Below are positions 13,439 to 25,520 of a stretch of DNA of 64,000 nt, in pieces. The notes below the pieces were generated by a model. It saw nothing but the letters and a program-made list of their open reading frames with translations. It made no database searches and was not told where the DNA came from. How positions within the stretch are numbered: the first letter of the stretch is position 1; each line of letters begins with the position of its first letter. Both the position numbers and the translations under genes were made by a program. Origin of the DNA: Trichoplax sp. H2 (Eukaryota > Placozoa > Uniplacotomia > Trichoplacea); assembly GCA_003344405.1 (NCBI GenBank), contig NOWV01000032.1, positions 248,001 to 312,000 of the forward strand, written 5' to 3'.

Positions 13439-13518
13439 CATTATTGTAGTCGGACAATTCATGAATAATTAGATTTACGGTTAGGGTTATTATTCATGAA
13501 TTGCCCGACTACAGTAAT
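13439..13518. repeat. 30-bp inverted repeat (hairpin element)
   Basis: The left arm 13439-13468 and the right arm 13489-13518 are reverse complements with only two mismatches in 30, separated by a 20-nt spacer that contains GGTTAGGGTT. The arms centre on GTAGTCGG/CCGACTAC and TTCATGAATAA. Such length and match suggest a foldback/MITE remnant or a cruciform-forming site. No coding potential. Confidence 0.8.
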
Positions 13519-13683
13519 GCACATACAGTACAACCACTTAAAGTAGAAATATACAGTATAGTATCTATGTGACTGTTACAAAGCCCCTTCATTAATGTTA
13601 CTACATAAAAGTACGTAACGCTTCTATATAATTATAATGGATATTTATTTTTAAATTTTATCAAGAAACACGTAATAAATTAT

Positions 13684-13729
13684 GGACATTTACTGAACGA
13701 TCACAATTATTAATAGTTCAGTAAATGCC
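13684..13729. repeat. Short inverted repeat
   Basis: Arms around CATTTACTGAAC (13684-13698) and GTTCAGTAAATG (13716-13729), with one single-base indel and a 17-nt AT-rich loop. It lies 165 bp from the larger hairpin at 13439-13518 and may belong to the same kind of element. Confidence 0.6.
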
Positions 13730-14179
13730 AAATACAGTATACCGTTACGTATGCTGTAACAACACTGTACATCACTTGTCGAAATTTGACGAGAAAAGTT
13801 TAAAGGTATAATTGGATCAAATTTACTCTTTCTTAATATACTGTATATTCCAAACGAATTAAATAAATAATAATAGTATGACAGAATCTTGGATCAAGTT
13901 AATTCATTCAAGTAGTAAACTACCTTTTCAAATGAAGCGGAAGATAATTAATTGATTCATCTGCGGAAAGCAACAAATTGACGGTTAAGCTATCTTAGAT
14001 AGGTACGATGCTCGATCGACAAAGTAGAATAAATTATTGTTATTGTATTAACTGTTCATTTAGTGAATGAAATTGTAATCCCTATAACTGTATTTCATCC
14101 TACTGGTACGGACGTACGGTATACCAGGACCACGATGTCCTGTAGCATGGGACATAATTGCTACTCGTATTATATAGAC

Positions 14180-14450
14180 CAACAGTACACAGTATAGTAC
14201 TAATGCTGTATCATTTTACCTGTTTATGTACTGTATGCTACTGTATGTACTGTACAGTATACTAGTATAGACAGACACGATACGCAGGTTTTCTTATTGC
14301 TTGACTGACTGATTCTCATCGCTGATAGTACAGTACTGTACGTACTGTACGATGGTCGTGGTACTGTAGCGAAAACAGAGTTCACTCATTCCAATCTACA
14401 ATGTACAGTACATAGTTTCGCAGTACAAAATGGTACTGTAGATACTCGAC
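14180..14450. repeat. TACAG/CTGTA arrays upstream of mLST8
   Basis: Several blocks of TACTGTACAGTA-like palindromes (around 14185-14200, 14225-14260, 14325-14355 and 14395-14435), ending about 80 bp before the mLST8 start codon. Same unit as the other arrays in the window. Confidence 0.75.
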
Positions 14451-14526
14451 TAAAGCAAATTTGACCTGACAGCAAATACTTCTTGTTTAGTTGACCGTAC
14501 TAAAGCTGCCGAAATTGGAGCGCATA

Positions 14527-16609
14527 ATGGCTGACACAGAAGCCGTTCTTCTCGCTACTGGCGGTTATGATCATACTATTCGATTGTGGCAACCGCATAG
14601 TGGGGTTTGCCATAGGACACTCCAACACCCGGAATCGGTAAGTATGCCTTCGTTAACTTCTCCACCATAGGTCCTAACTTTAGATTCGATTAAAAACTTA
14701 TAAATCTACAGTTGGAGATCGATTGTTACTATTACCAAATAATTTAAATACCTTTTACAATTCTGAGACTACAAAATGTACAAATGGCAGCTTATCTCGA
14801 CGTATCCATGCTATTAAAATAGACAAACATATAGTATTTTGTGTGTATGCTATACAACATAATGAGTTGATGACAGTTACTTCAAACAGCCTATATTGGA
14901 AATCTTATCAACAAACTTTGCTCTCTGTTATATATAGCAAGTGAATGCTCTTTCTTTAACGCCGGACAAACAATTAATTGCTGCAGCGGGTAATAACCAC
15001 ACTTTTGGTGACAACTTATATTAAAATACCGCAATCATTAATTATATTAAAATTTTCTTTTCCCTCAGGTTTCCAGTGTGTTAGATTGTACGATGTTCAT
15101 GGTTGTAACCCTAATCCTGTCAGTAAAGTATTTATACGTAGCTTGGACAAGATTCAATTTTACTTTTCCAATACTATTCTTGCATTAGTTCACCTGTAGT
15201 TACATATCTAAGTTCTTTTGATTCGAGTACAACTTATACCTCTTGATATCAGGTCATTAATTGTGATGGGGTTCAAAAGAATATTACTGCAGTAGGATTC
15301 CATGGTGATGGTAGATGGATGTTCACGGCTGGTGAAGATGGAAAAGTCAGAATTTGGGATTTGAGGTAAAATTGGTACCAAGCTACTAGCTAGTTAATCG
15401 CCTTAAATTATCACCAGGAGTGTATACGATAAGATTGTTCGAAAAATTTGACGCTCATATATTTAATGTTTTAGGTCTCGCAATCCGCAAAGTCAAAGAA
15501 CCTTATCTGTCTCTAACCTTATCAATTGTGCCGTCCTTCATCCTAACCAGGTAGGTTAGAACACACTATATCAGATGACTGTACTCGATGATGACAAACG
15601 CAGTTTAATAAAAGTTTTCATTTTATTTATGCGAAAGAATGACTGGTTTTTTATGTTCTTGTTCTTTCTTCAACAGGTTACTATTATTGCAGGTGATCGT
15701 AGTGGGACACTTCACATTTGGGACTTAAAATTGAATCAATCTGAGAGAATGGTAAGCACGATTAAAAACTACGGCATCTATTCAATTTTACTGAATCTAA
15801 ATTAAATACTATAGGTTGTCAGCACTGATAATGCAATCACTTGCGTTGACATCGATCGTGAAGCATCGATGTTAGCCGTTGCTTGTAGTAATGTAAGTAA
15901 ACTCTGATATACAATGATTCCTAATCATCCTTTCTGACGATTAATATTTTTTCATCGTACACCTGGCGTAAAGTAGTGATGGTTTGACGATCTGCTTAAA
16001 ATATTGATAGGGTATTTGCCATGTCTACGCTCTGAGAGGATCATTCGATTCGGAAGAACGATTAATAATAAATCCAAAAACGCAAATCCACTGTCACGAT
16101 ACATACGTCATCAAATGTCGATTTAGTCATGATTCGACGTAAGTAAATTTGTATGTATGCAGCCTTGCAAGTGTCATTAGTCCTTTGTAAGTTGTTCCAA
16201 TAACTGATCATGCTTTTGTAGATTATTGGCTACGACGTCATCAGATGGGACGATTAAGGTTTGGCGAACATGCGATTTTACACTTAAATCAACACTATCG
16301 AATGCGTCACAGCGTTGGGTATGGGATTGTTCATTCTCTACTGACCCACAATACTTAATTTCAGGTAAATTATTGACTAAAGCTACAATGGTTTCTGTTA
16401 ATCCCTTTGCTTTACTAAACTATAAGAGTCTATCTTAAATACCTGATTGCTTGCTCGCAAACCAAATTTATTATGAATGTAATTTAGTTTCCTCAGATGC
16501 AGTTGCAAGACTATGGAATGTTGAAAATGCTAAGACAATAAGAGAATATAGCGGGCACCAGAAAGCTATTGTCGCTATGGCTTTCTTCGATGGAAATTCA
16601 ACGGAATAA
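14527..16609 (+). CDS. MLST8: mLST8/GbetaL, WD40 subunit of TOR complexes
   Basis: Ten exons: 14527-14637, 14938-14989, 15069-15118, 15253-15365, 15475-15550, 15677-15751, 15815-15892, 16011-16138, 16222-16364 and 16488-16609 (TAA). Phases all close: 315 residues against 326 in human. It is a seven-bladed WD40 propeller that binds the TOR kinase domain in TORC1 and TORC2. Diagnostic blocks: [120 protein letters not shown] and the C-terminal [13 protein letters not shown]. The short acidic N-terminal extension of the vertebrate protein is missing, which accounts for most of the length difference. No frameshift; the gene appears intact. Confidence 0.97.
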
Positions 16610-16982
16610 CATTTCATGGGACTGTCAATTTTACATATTACTACGAAATTTTGTTATTGCATAGAAAAATCGAAGTGGCAATATTTATGCCTCATTGAAG
16701 ATGTGTTTATTTGTATAATGTGAGACGAAGACGGCTTATCTTTGCATTCTACATACTAATATTACATAAATGCATGATTTATATACAATATAAGTTCATG
16801 TGTTTATTGTAATTACGGCAATTATAAATAAGCAACTCTTAATCAGACTTAAACTTAAGTTATATACGTAAAATAGTCTCCTGACTAATTTTATTTCGCG
16901 CAAATTCCAACATTTACAAGTTATAAATAAATGTTATCGTTACTGTTTTTACATACTGAGATTTTCCGACAACTACGAAACT
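16610..16982. other. 3' flank of mLST8
   Basis: AT-rich 3' flank, 373 bp, between mLST8 and a doubtful minus-strand open region. No exon or repeat seen. Confidence 0.5.
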
Positions 16983-17736
16983 TTAATGGGTAAATCGTTT
17001 AGGAATAATCCTTTCGATTGCATCCAAATTCTGCCGAAGATGACAGTATCGAGCTTGCAATACTAACAGACTGAAAAAAATTGCGTAAGAGAATATTATT
17101 TAAAGCCTGTTTAACATTACGATAATCAATATCTACTGAACCGCAGGACCTGTAGTGAAATCCACTGTTAATTAAAAATCGCGCCACTGATACCGTGCAT
17201 GCATACTCAATGCCATTTTACACCTACGTAACAGAGGAAAATGTACCTAACTCGCAAGCCTACTGAAATACTACCAAAAAATTGATACCGTGCATGCATA
17301 CTCAATGCCATTTTACACCTACGTAACAGAGGAAAATGTACCTAACTCGCAAGCCTACTGAAATACTACCAAAAAATTGACTAAGAGCTACAAAAACTAT
17401 CACTTGATATCCACCAAAAGTAACATATTGTAAAGGTAAACTGGACTAGTTAGATATTTCTAAAATATCACAACTACAAATGAATTCTTACCTATATAAA
17501 GCGAGCGCCCAGCAAAGGCTAAATAAATTTTAATTTTATTTGCGCTGCTGTTACTTCAAATTTTCTTATGAAAATATCATTTATGCATAAAGAATAATTT
17601 TTAAATTCATTAATAAAATTCATAAGAATATTAATAAGTAGATTCAGAAGTAAAATCTTATCAATATTACGGTAGAGCATCACTTACTAAATGTCCCTCT
17701 TGTAGCTGATCGCTATGTATCTGCACTACGAACCCG
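16983..17736 (-). CDS. Possible small gene, fragments only, unrecognised
   Basis: Several splice-bounded open segments lie on the minus strand but do not assemble cleanly. A terminal segment 16983-17070 follows a good polypyrimidine-CAG acceptor and reads LLVLQARYCHLRQNLDAIER, then IIPKRFTH and a stop. Segment 17072-17149 reads SCGSVDIDYRNVKQALNNIL. A 30-nt segment with ATG (MALSMHAR) is present twice, at 17194-17223 and 17289-17318, because of a tandem duplication. Segment 17688-17736 reads GFVVQIHSDQLQEGHL before GTAAGT. The intron phases conflict in places. It could be a real short protein, a decayed gene or chance. I assign no function. Confidence 0.3.
17188..17377. repeat. Perfect 95-bp tandem duplication
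   Basis: Unit 1 is 17188-17282 and unit 2 is 17283-17377; they are identical over the whole unit as far as I can compare. Each starts TGATACCGTGCATGCATACT. The identity means a very recent duplication, or an assembly artefact. Each unit includes a 30-nt minus-strand open segment bounded by AG and GT. Confidence 0.95.
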
Positions 17737-18306
17737 CTATATCAAATAAAGAAGCTTGCAGAATACTGTATGTATACTGTACGCGTCAATTGTGGACAAT
17801 AAAATATGTTTCTGTACGTATTGTCATTAACTATTGTGTAATTAGTACTTACGAGTAGGCAATTTTGCGGTTACCCGAGAACGAATGCTACTATATTGTT
17901 ATTAAGATGATAATAATTACTATATATAATCGGCATGTAATGCGATAATAAGGAAATAATTATATCGCACCTGAACTTAACATAATTCATACTGAAAAAT
18001 GATAATGAGTTGGTTAATGCACGAATCAATGTGAATGAAGCCGAGTTTATTCCTTATATGCTAACATTTAACATATTCTAGTATTACAAGGCTACGTTAC
18101 GATATACCTTTCCCAGGCTGAATCACTGGCAAGCAAACAATCACGAAGTTTTAGCAGTATATCAATATTACATAGAATATGTGGATATCTCGAGATACTA
18201 ATAAATTTATGTGAGATAAATAAAAATTACGCGGCAGCACTCCTTGCTAAATAAATTCATTTTATTCTATTTTTATTAATACCCACTTTTATATGAGGGC
18301 TTAATT
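17737..18306. other. Intergenic, AT-rich
   Basis: No supported exon. It is the 3' side of the coiled-coil gene that ends at 18307, and contains a stray GTACTG motif near 17770. Confidence 0.5.
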
Positions 18307-21300
18307 TTAATCTGAATCATCTTCATCCGTTGTATCAAAACGGTTCTTCCCGACTCCCTTTTTTACCGATGATTTTTTTAGGGGCGGATTTTCCATAATT
18401 GCAACGATATTGGGATTTTGTTGCAAATTGCTATTATTCTCAGAAATTGAGGGGTAGTTCTGCGGATTTCTTATTGCCTCCATATCACGAGAACTTTGAT
18501 GCAATTTATTCAAATTACTGTTATCTGTAGCTTTTTTCGGTGATGATTCTGCCGTATTTTCATGATAATTATTACTAGAGTCCTGATGTTCTGAAAGCTG
18601 GTCTAGCTCGGAATGTTTCTGGCTCTTATTAATAACAACATCGTTACCACCATTTTGCGCTATATTTGTAATCTTATCGGATTCAGCTAATTCCGAAATG
18701 GATTCAGAAATATTATCATCATTCTGAAATACAGGATTGACTATATTTTCGCTGTGAGTATCATTATCAAAATTACGAGGAGTGCCGCTCGGATTGTCAA
18801 GTAATGCTTCATTTGGAGACGTAAATTGCTGTAGTTCTGGCAATTGGTGAGATTGTATATTTACCGGATTTTCTTGTACAATCTGACCTGAACCCTGATC
18901 TTGTGATGATAATGACAACTTTTGCGTCTGAATATCTCGCTTTTTACTCTCACTGTCTTTGATATAGAATTTAGATTTATCTTTAAAGTTGGATTTCCTC
19001 TTTGGAATTTCTGGCACGCTCCCAGGTTCGTAATTAGCAATCTGTTCGGTTTCGTTGTGTGTTGAACTTTGCTTTCGATTTATTTGTTCTTGTTTACTTT
19101 TATCTTCTCCTATAATTTTATTACTTAGTGGTTCATAATGTGATGATGCAGTACTTGCTCTTTGTTGATCACCAGGTTTTATTTCTTTTAACTGCTGCTT
19201 ATCATGTGCAGTTTCCTGAAATTGCATATAAGTACTTTGAACATTACTTTGACCTTTCCTACTGTGCGCTTTATTCCTATTAACGATTGATGTGTGTTTA
19301 CGTTTCTCAATATCGAGATTATTCGCAGTTCCATCATTTTTAGACGGTCTTACACGTCCTGAAAAACTGCTATGATCTTGCATAGGTATCGGACGCTCGA
19401 TATCTACTTTTAAGCCGCTTACTGATTTAAGAGATTCAACCGTTTGACCATCATTTTCGGTCTTAATGAGTCCAGTTACCTTTCTAAGAATAGGAGTTCG
19501 AATTTGATCCACAGTCTTTAAGAAGGATGTTCAAAACAAAATAATTAACTATAAATATCTCTAATCTTACATACGTTTGCTTTTTTAATATATTAATTGG
19601 AATCAGTTATTTTATACTTACACTTAGATAATTGTAATACTTCGATTACAACTGATACAGACGAGGGCGACTTACCTCCTGTAGCTCATGTAATTGCTGT
19701 TTACAATTAATTGATTTTGTATCAGTTTTGACGAAATTCTCTCCATTGATCTCCTTAGTTAATTTATAGGCATTAGTCTTTTATAAAAGTAGAAAAGATG
19801 TGTATTAGTTAATGTAATTTACACGGTCCATGAAACGGTAGATAACAGGCTATTCCTACAGCTGAATCCATTTTATTCGTGATTTCATGTTATAATTTTG
19901 AATTGAACAAGCGAAGGATTGCTAATTTTTTATGCCTTCTTTTCTGATTTAAAATACTTTGTCAATTTAAGACTCCATATAAAATAATGAATCAATGTAT
20001 GGAAGTCGATATTAATACTTTACAGTTTTATTTTTCCAGTACTAGTGGCAGCGGAAACTGAGATCACTAAAATGAATCCATTTGATGAAACCATTTTAGC
20101 GGCTCCTGGCTGAAGATTCTACCGTATTGTATGGCGTCCATTGCTAGATTTATGAATCTTTAGTATAGCCACCTTGGTAGGTTCATAATAAAATACTGAT
20201 GCATTGAAGTACTCATGTAATACAGTAGCCTTGGTGTATCGCATATAGGCGTAAATCTAAACAACTACGGTATGTAATGTGAATCTAATTATTCTTCCGC
20301 TAGTACACTCAATACATTAGTATTATTCCTAAGACATTGCCTCTAATGGTAGGGTATATTCAGCACAATGAAAAGACAGTAATTTATCCAGCCTAAATGG
20401 AACTGCGGAATCTAGTACCTTAGTATCCAGCTCACTTATAGCCAAGTTGATAGTGTTGATTGCGTGAGCTAAATTTTTTTCTAAACTCTGTATTTGATCT
20501 TCTATATTTCGATTGTTAGCTTTCCTATGCTCAGAGATATAAATGCAAAATCAAATTTAATTGTTTAGCGGGATGACAAAAAGGAGCAATTTTTATCCGT
20601 AGTCTGATATAGATAATGCCATAGTATGATACTTTCTCTGCAAGATTTAAAAGTTTTAATATAACAACCTTTCAGTGATTTCAGCTTTGACTATTTCAGT
20701 TATTTCCTGATCCGATGCTTCTGCTTCTTTTTCTAATAAGTTTATTGATTCTAACAACGAAGATATACTAGCTTGTTGTTTACGATACTCGCTCTAAAAA
20801 CCATTATTCCAAATAATAATTCATAGCGAATTTTGAATATCAATGATTAGTATATCACGCCTTTCTTATTCTACGGTATACAATTAAAACATATTATACG
20901 TGTATATGATTATAATTTATCTACCTGGTTTAAATCCTTAAAATCGCCTAAAGCTTTAGTGGTATAAGATTTTAGAGTATTAAATTTTTTTTCGATTTGA
21001 GTAATCAGCATATTTTCAAAGTTATGGATGTCATCTTGTTGGACTTTAAGTGTCTTAGGTGGACAAAAATATTTTTACAAGATAAGCACATCTACAGTAT
21101 ATTCAAGCATTATGGAATTATAAAGATTCATAAGTTATAGACGGCGATAAGAAATTATAGTTGCAATTGCTTCTCATCAATCAAAGTGACAGATTAAATA
21201 CTGTCTGCCCGTTTTTATTCCTTATTGATAACCTCAGCATAGCTTTCAGTGTTATTTTGAATTTCCTGCCTTAGATTGGATTCCATTTGTAAAATTTTAC

Positions 21301-22730
21301 AGTTTTGTTCATTTGCGAAATTGATCAGCATTTTACTAAATCTTATTCTTTCTCGCTCTGTAGCATTAAAAATTTCCTGACTGACACTTCCTATAATGGC
21401 TCTCAATCTTTCAATTTGTCCTCCATGCTGGTCAATTTTTGATTGTATTTCGGAGATCTTGCTGATAAATTTAAGATGGATAATTAGAGTTAAAGCTTAT
21501 TACATAGCTACTGTAAGATGCTAACTGATATTTTAAAGGGGTAGCATAATTTTCAGATTAAAGTCTGATTGGCTTGGACTTAATGGGTAGACATATTTCT
21601 ATATATATACCTGAAGTAAGGCTGTTCTACCTTTTGTAGCATTAATAAGTCAATATTAAGTCCTTACCTTAAGTCCTTATCAGTTCGAGCAGAAGTCGAT
21701 AAAGTGTCAATCATCTTCTGAAAACGATCGCATCTAGAGTGAAATTCCTTCATAAATATAAAAACTATTTACACTTTCGGAATATTTAATTTAAACTATG
21801 GAAACATCTACAGCAGTTGATATATAGTGTTAACAACGTAGCTTCCTATACCGTGGGAATACTGTAACACTTGAAACATTACAAATCTAGAGACACAAAA
21901 GCAGTAGTGATATGAATTAAAGGTTATCACTTAGAAGAGAACTTAATGCGTAACAGAAGATGAAAAATATGATTTAATGAGGTTGAGTATCGGTATTTAT
22001 AACCTGACACACCGCACATTATTACAGAAATAAAATTCAAACAATTGCACTTTAATTTCTTTTAAGTTCAGTATATGAAATTTCGATTGTAATTAATTAT
22101 TCCATCACCTTATTTAAAGTAGAAACTTCATCAAAGAAATGATTCCTATCTGAAGTTATTTTATTTTTAAGAACATAAAAATTTTCCTCTAGATCGCGTT
22201 GATGAGTTTGAACGTCGTGTAATTCTTTACGAAATGAATCTAAATTACGGCTGAAAGATTCTTTCGTGTATGATGCTTCTTGTTCCATAGTAGCCAGTCT
22301 ATTTTTTAATGCATTTGGCTCAGCAGCATATTCATATCGTTTCACTTCGTCCAAAAATATTTGACGGTTTCGCTTTTCATCTAGCAAGTTATATTCGGTA
22401 TTCTGCAATCTTTTTGTTAACTGCGCAACTTGATCAAGAGTATCTTTCGTAATCATTTGATAATCATGATTTTTATCCCGTAACTTACCACTAATGCTAT
22501 CAAAGATGGACTTAATATCATTTTGCAATTTTACTAAGCTTTGGTGTAATGCTCTAGATACTATGTCTTGATTATTGATTCGAATTTCTAACTGAATTAG
22601 ATGATTTCTGTTGTCACGAATTAGATCATGTAGGTGATAGTTCACTTCGTTGCCCCTAGCAGCATGAATTAAACGATCTTGATTGTTATCTTGATTCGTA
22701 TGTAACAATGCAGGCAGTCTATCTCGCACT
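18307..22730 (-). CDS. Coiled-coil protein with long disordered C terminus (CCDC154-like?), 5' end unresolved
   Basis: Exons in order: 22109-22730 (acceptor at its 5' edge, so an upstream exon is missing), 21668-21747, 21233-21461, 20925-21053, 20669-20793, 20419-20524, 19676-19777 and 18307-19515 (TAA). Phases close throughout, giving about 866 residues without the start. The first 450 residues are heptad-rich coiled coil (for example LIQLEIRINNQDIVSRALHQ and VAQLTKRLQNTEYNLL). The last exon, 402 codons, is Ser/Asn/Gln/Lys-rich, has no predicted fold and ends in an acidic DTTDEDDSD. The VAQLTKR region and the gene neighbourhood suggest CCDC154; FAM81 is another candidate with a similar coiled-coil layout. 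That the gene exists is well supported by splicing; the family name is a guess. GTG at 19512 is not a start, since the exon continues upstream to its acceptor. Confidence 0.75.
20044..20155 (+). pseudogene. Decayed WD40 (coronin-like) exon relic
   Basis: On the plus strand, inside an intron of the minus-strand coiled-coil gene, frames read KMNPFDETILAAPG, a stop, then EDSTV in a second frame and VWRPLLDL back in the first. In order these match the WD40 pattern NPFDxxxIASxSEDxTVxxW typical of coronins. An in-frame TGA and two shifts break it, and no flanking exon was found. It is best read as a fossil exon or duplicated fragment. Identity rests on about 30 residues, so coronin is only the likeliest source. 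Confidence 0.5.
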
Positions 22731-25515
22731 CTACAAATAAATGTAAATATATTATCTCTGAAAGTGGTAATATTTAGGAGGAAATTAACTTATCTGCAAT
22801 CATAAGTTAAATACAATATTTACGAGTATAATTTGCTAAATATTAGTCTACAGTACCGTTACAGTAGCAAAGATTAATAGAAAGAGCAATGATTTCGTAT
22901 GTGTGTCTATCCTAGATTGGATTACAGTTATCTAATTAAGTTGCTTAGACAAGATTGTTGAACAAAACACATATTTTCAACACCTGGATTAGAATCACAT
23001 TACAGTATATTAAGGCCCATAGCTATACTACCATTACAATATTCGAAATAATAGCGTGTATAAATACACTATCGTATAGGACTACTAATATTAGTATTAC
23101 TACGTTAATATATACTTTATACTTAATGTTGTGATGACGATATTTGAGGTAAAGAAAACGCCAGCTTACGAGTCAAAACGAAAAAATCATATAGATTAAA
23201 GCTGGTACAGTTCGTTTCGTTTGGTCTTTTTCTATAGAAGTAACTAAACCAATACTTCTAGGGCAGCTATCAAGTTTATATTAAAATAAGTAGTACTATC
23301 AAAATACTAACAGTACAACTAAATTGCGTTTAAAATATCAAGTGTACGGTTAGAGTTATATACATTCATCGTTATGATGGTGAACTTTCTAAGATTCAAC
23401 TTATTTCTAATTGTATATAGTTTTCCTGTTTCGATAAGTCTTTCGGCCTACAATTCCAGATTTATATTACCAAATTTATAGGATTTTATTTTAAGACTAC
23501 AACAACAAAAAACTTCGAGATTAATTTTTATGCCTTTCTAGATCTACTTACGTTATATTATTCCACATATCGCCTAGTATTAGCGTGATGTAGAAAGGAT
23601 TAAGAAATTAAACTTTGCTGGTATAAATTAAAATGCTTTAAGAACCAATATCAAGCGGATTCCGACTATAAAATATTAATCGGTCATTCATTATTAATTA
23701 TTGGTACGTTTATGCATTCTTTTCCCATGTGAGGATAATGTCATTTGTACAGTATATCACGATATGAATATTTTCCCTCACTTTTATGATTCAATGAGCT
23801 TTTAGTGTATGCATGTAAACCATGCTAGAAACAAGATGGAGGAACAGAAGCTTTACTGTAAACTGTAATATGAGCGATTGACAGAACATTGGAAGGAACT
23901 ATACAAAAAGTTTACAATTGCTAACTTTATTTTAGCTAATACAGGGTTCGTAATATAGCTGGCGTTACTTCTGTAATAGCTATCGCATTTCTCTTCATGA
24001 CCGGTCCATTTAACCTTCGTGGAGTCCACAATAAATCCAAACTAACTATATTTAGTAAAACGAATTAAACTTCATTAAAATAAAATCCTAAACCCTAAAC
24101 TGCCATAGTATCTGTAACTAAATTGGAATGAAAGTATTTTACCAGCGCTCAGACAAGTAATTACATCCATCAAACTACGTAAGTACTTCTTTCTAATGTA
24201 GTAGATATTAGTAATTTCGATGCTAAATAGGAATTAACCTTCACGCTAAACTTACAGTACTACAATCGCTAACATTTTGTAAATGTCACTTTAAAATTTT
24301 ATTCATTCCTTTATTACCTGTAACGAACTACTGATGAAAAATTAGAACATTTAAATCTATCATTAGTTAACTATATGTATGCTTCGATATATCATATTAA
24401 TATTCAAAGAACGGGATGATGATGGAAAAAAATTTATCGAACGGATCCTTATCATGATACAGAACCTCATAATGTAATGTACTGTACTTTTGTATCCTAA
24501 TTACTGTAGCTACCTACATTTACAGGATTATAATTTGTATCTAGCAATTATAACAATTTTCAGTTAATGTTTGTATGACCGTGGAAAATTGAAATTCTAC
24601 GTTATTTACGTGAACGATTGAGTAATACAGTAATTAATACGCACTATTAATTATACGAAAATGTATTCCTTTGTCAGTATTACATTGACAATTCTAATAT
24701 ACTATTCTGTTTTGCCGGTCGCCATATCGGTAATCGCGACTTTACATAAATACGCGTAAATTAAGTCAATATTATTAAATGTTGGTAATCTACGATACTT
24801 TAATACTGCTGCTGTTCCACTCGCTACAATGTATAAAATTCCCTGGCTCCCATTCCGTCAGTATAGCTTGTAAACGGTTGCTACTCTTAACAGTATCACA
24901 AACTATTGAGGCCTGCTAACTGGTTTAAAGTAAACAGAATAGGAAATATTAATGAATGATACCCATTGTATTATAATTTATATTTATATAATATTATTCA
25001 TTACCTAAACCCGTACGCATAAAATCATTATGGAAATTTCACCTAATTGAATTTAATATTAATCCGCGGTAGCAACAACATGGCAGCTGATCGTTATACA
25101 GTTTATTCCGAATGTCTAGTTACAGTGATTGTACTTGCGTACCTTAATATAACTATGACTGGTCTCACTCAAAGAATTGTTTTCATCCCAAAACGCAATG
25201 AAAGCTACATGATACATTGTATAGTAAAGTAAAGCTTATTGAAAATTTTATATCAAATACTACATGTACTCGTACATATGAATTTCACCGCTTTTAACAG
25301 TCAACAAAACAAAACATTCAGTTCAAATACTAGTTTGTTTTTTAAGGGAATTTAAACCACTTTACTGTACATACAGTACAGTATTAATTAATTCAGTGAT
25401 ACTGTATACTGTACACTACACACAGTGCAGTACTGTACAGTGTACAGTATGTATTGTACAGTATAATGTACTGTACTCAGTGAGTGTACAGTACAGTACT
25501 GTACCGTACTGTATC
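22731..25515. other. Intergenic upstream of the coiled-coil gene and NUDT1
   Basis: About 2.8 kb that should hold the missing first exon of the coiled-coil gene (-). A short open ATG segment on the minus strand near 23940-23985 has a GT donor, but its phase does not match. Scattered TACAG units occur (22850-22870, 24478-24487) and a dense array starts at 25364. One imperfect CCTAAACCCTAAAC sits near 24090. Confidence 0.5.
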
Positions 25516-25520
25516 ATGGA
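25364..25520. repeat. Long TACAG/CTGTA palindromic array upstream of NUDT1
   Basis: About 150 bp, nearly all made of CTGTA/TACAG pentamers with repeated strand switches. It runs directly into the proposed NUDT1 start codon at 25516, so the 5' UTR would consist of repeat. A frame through it translates as Tyr-Thr-Val-Gln-rich repeat. Confidence 0.8.

Larger units (their letters stand above)
12639..14526. other. Divergent intergenic region with hairpins and repeat arrays
   Basis: Shared upstream region of the QRICH2-like gene (-) and mLST8 (+). It contains a few TACAG units near 12700 and 12920, two inverted repeats (13439-13518 and 13684-13729), and a dense palindromic array at about 14180-14450 directly before mLST8. 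No exon was found. Confidence 0.6.

Noticed and set aside
24085-24100. CCTAAACCCTAAAC as an interstitial telomere repeat
   Set aside because: Only two imperfect units; expected by chance in AT-rich DNA.
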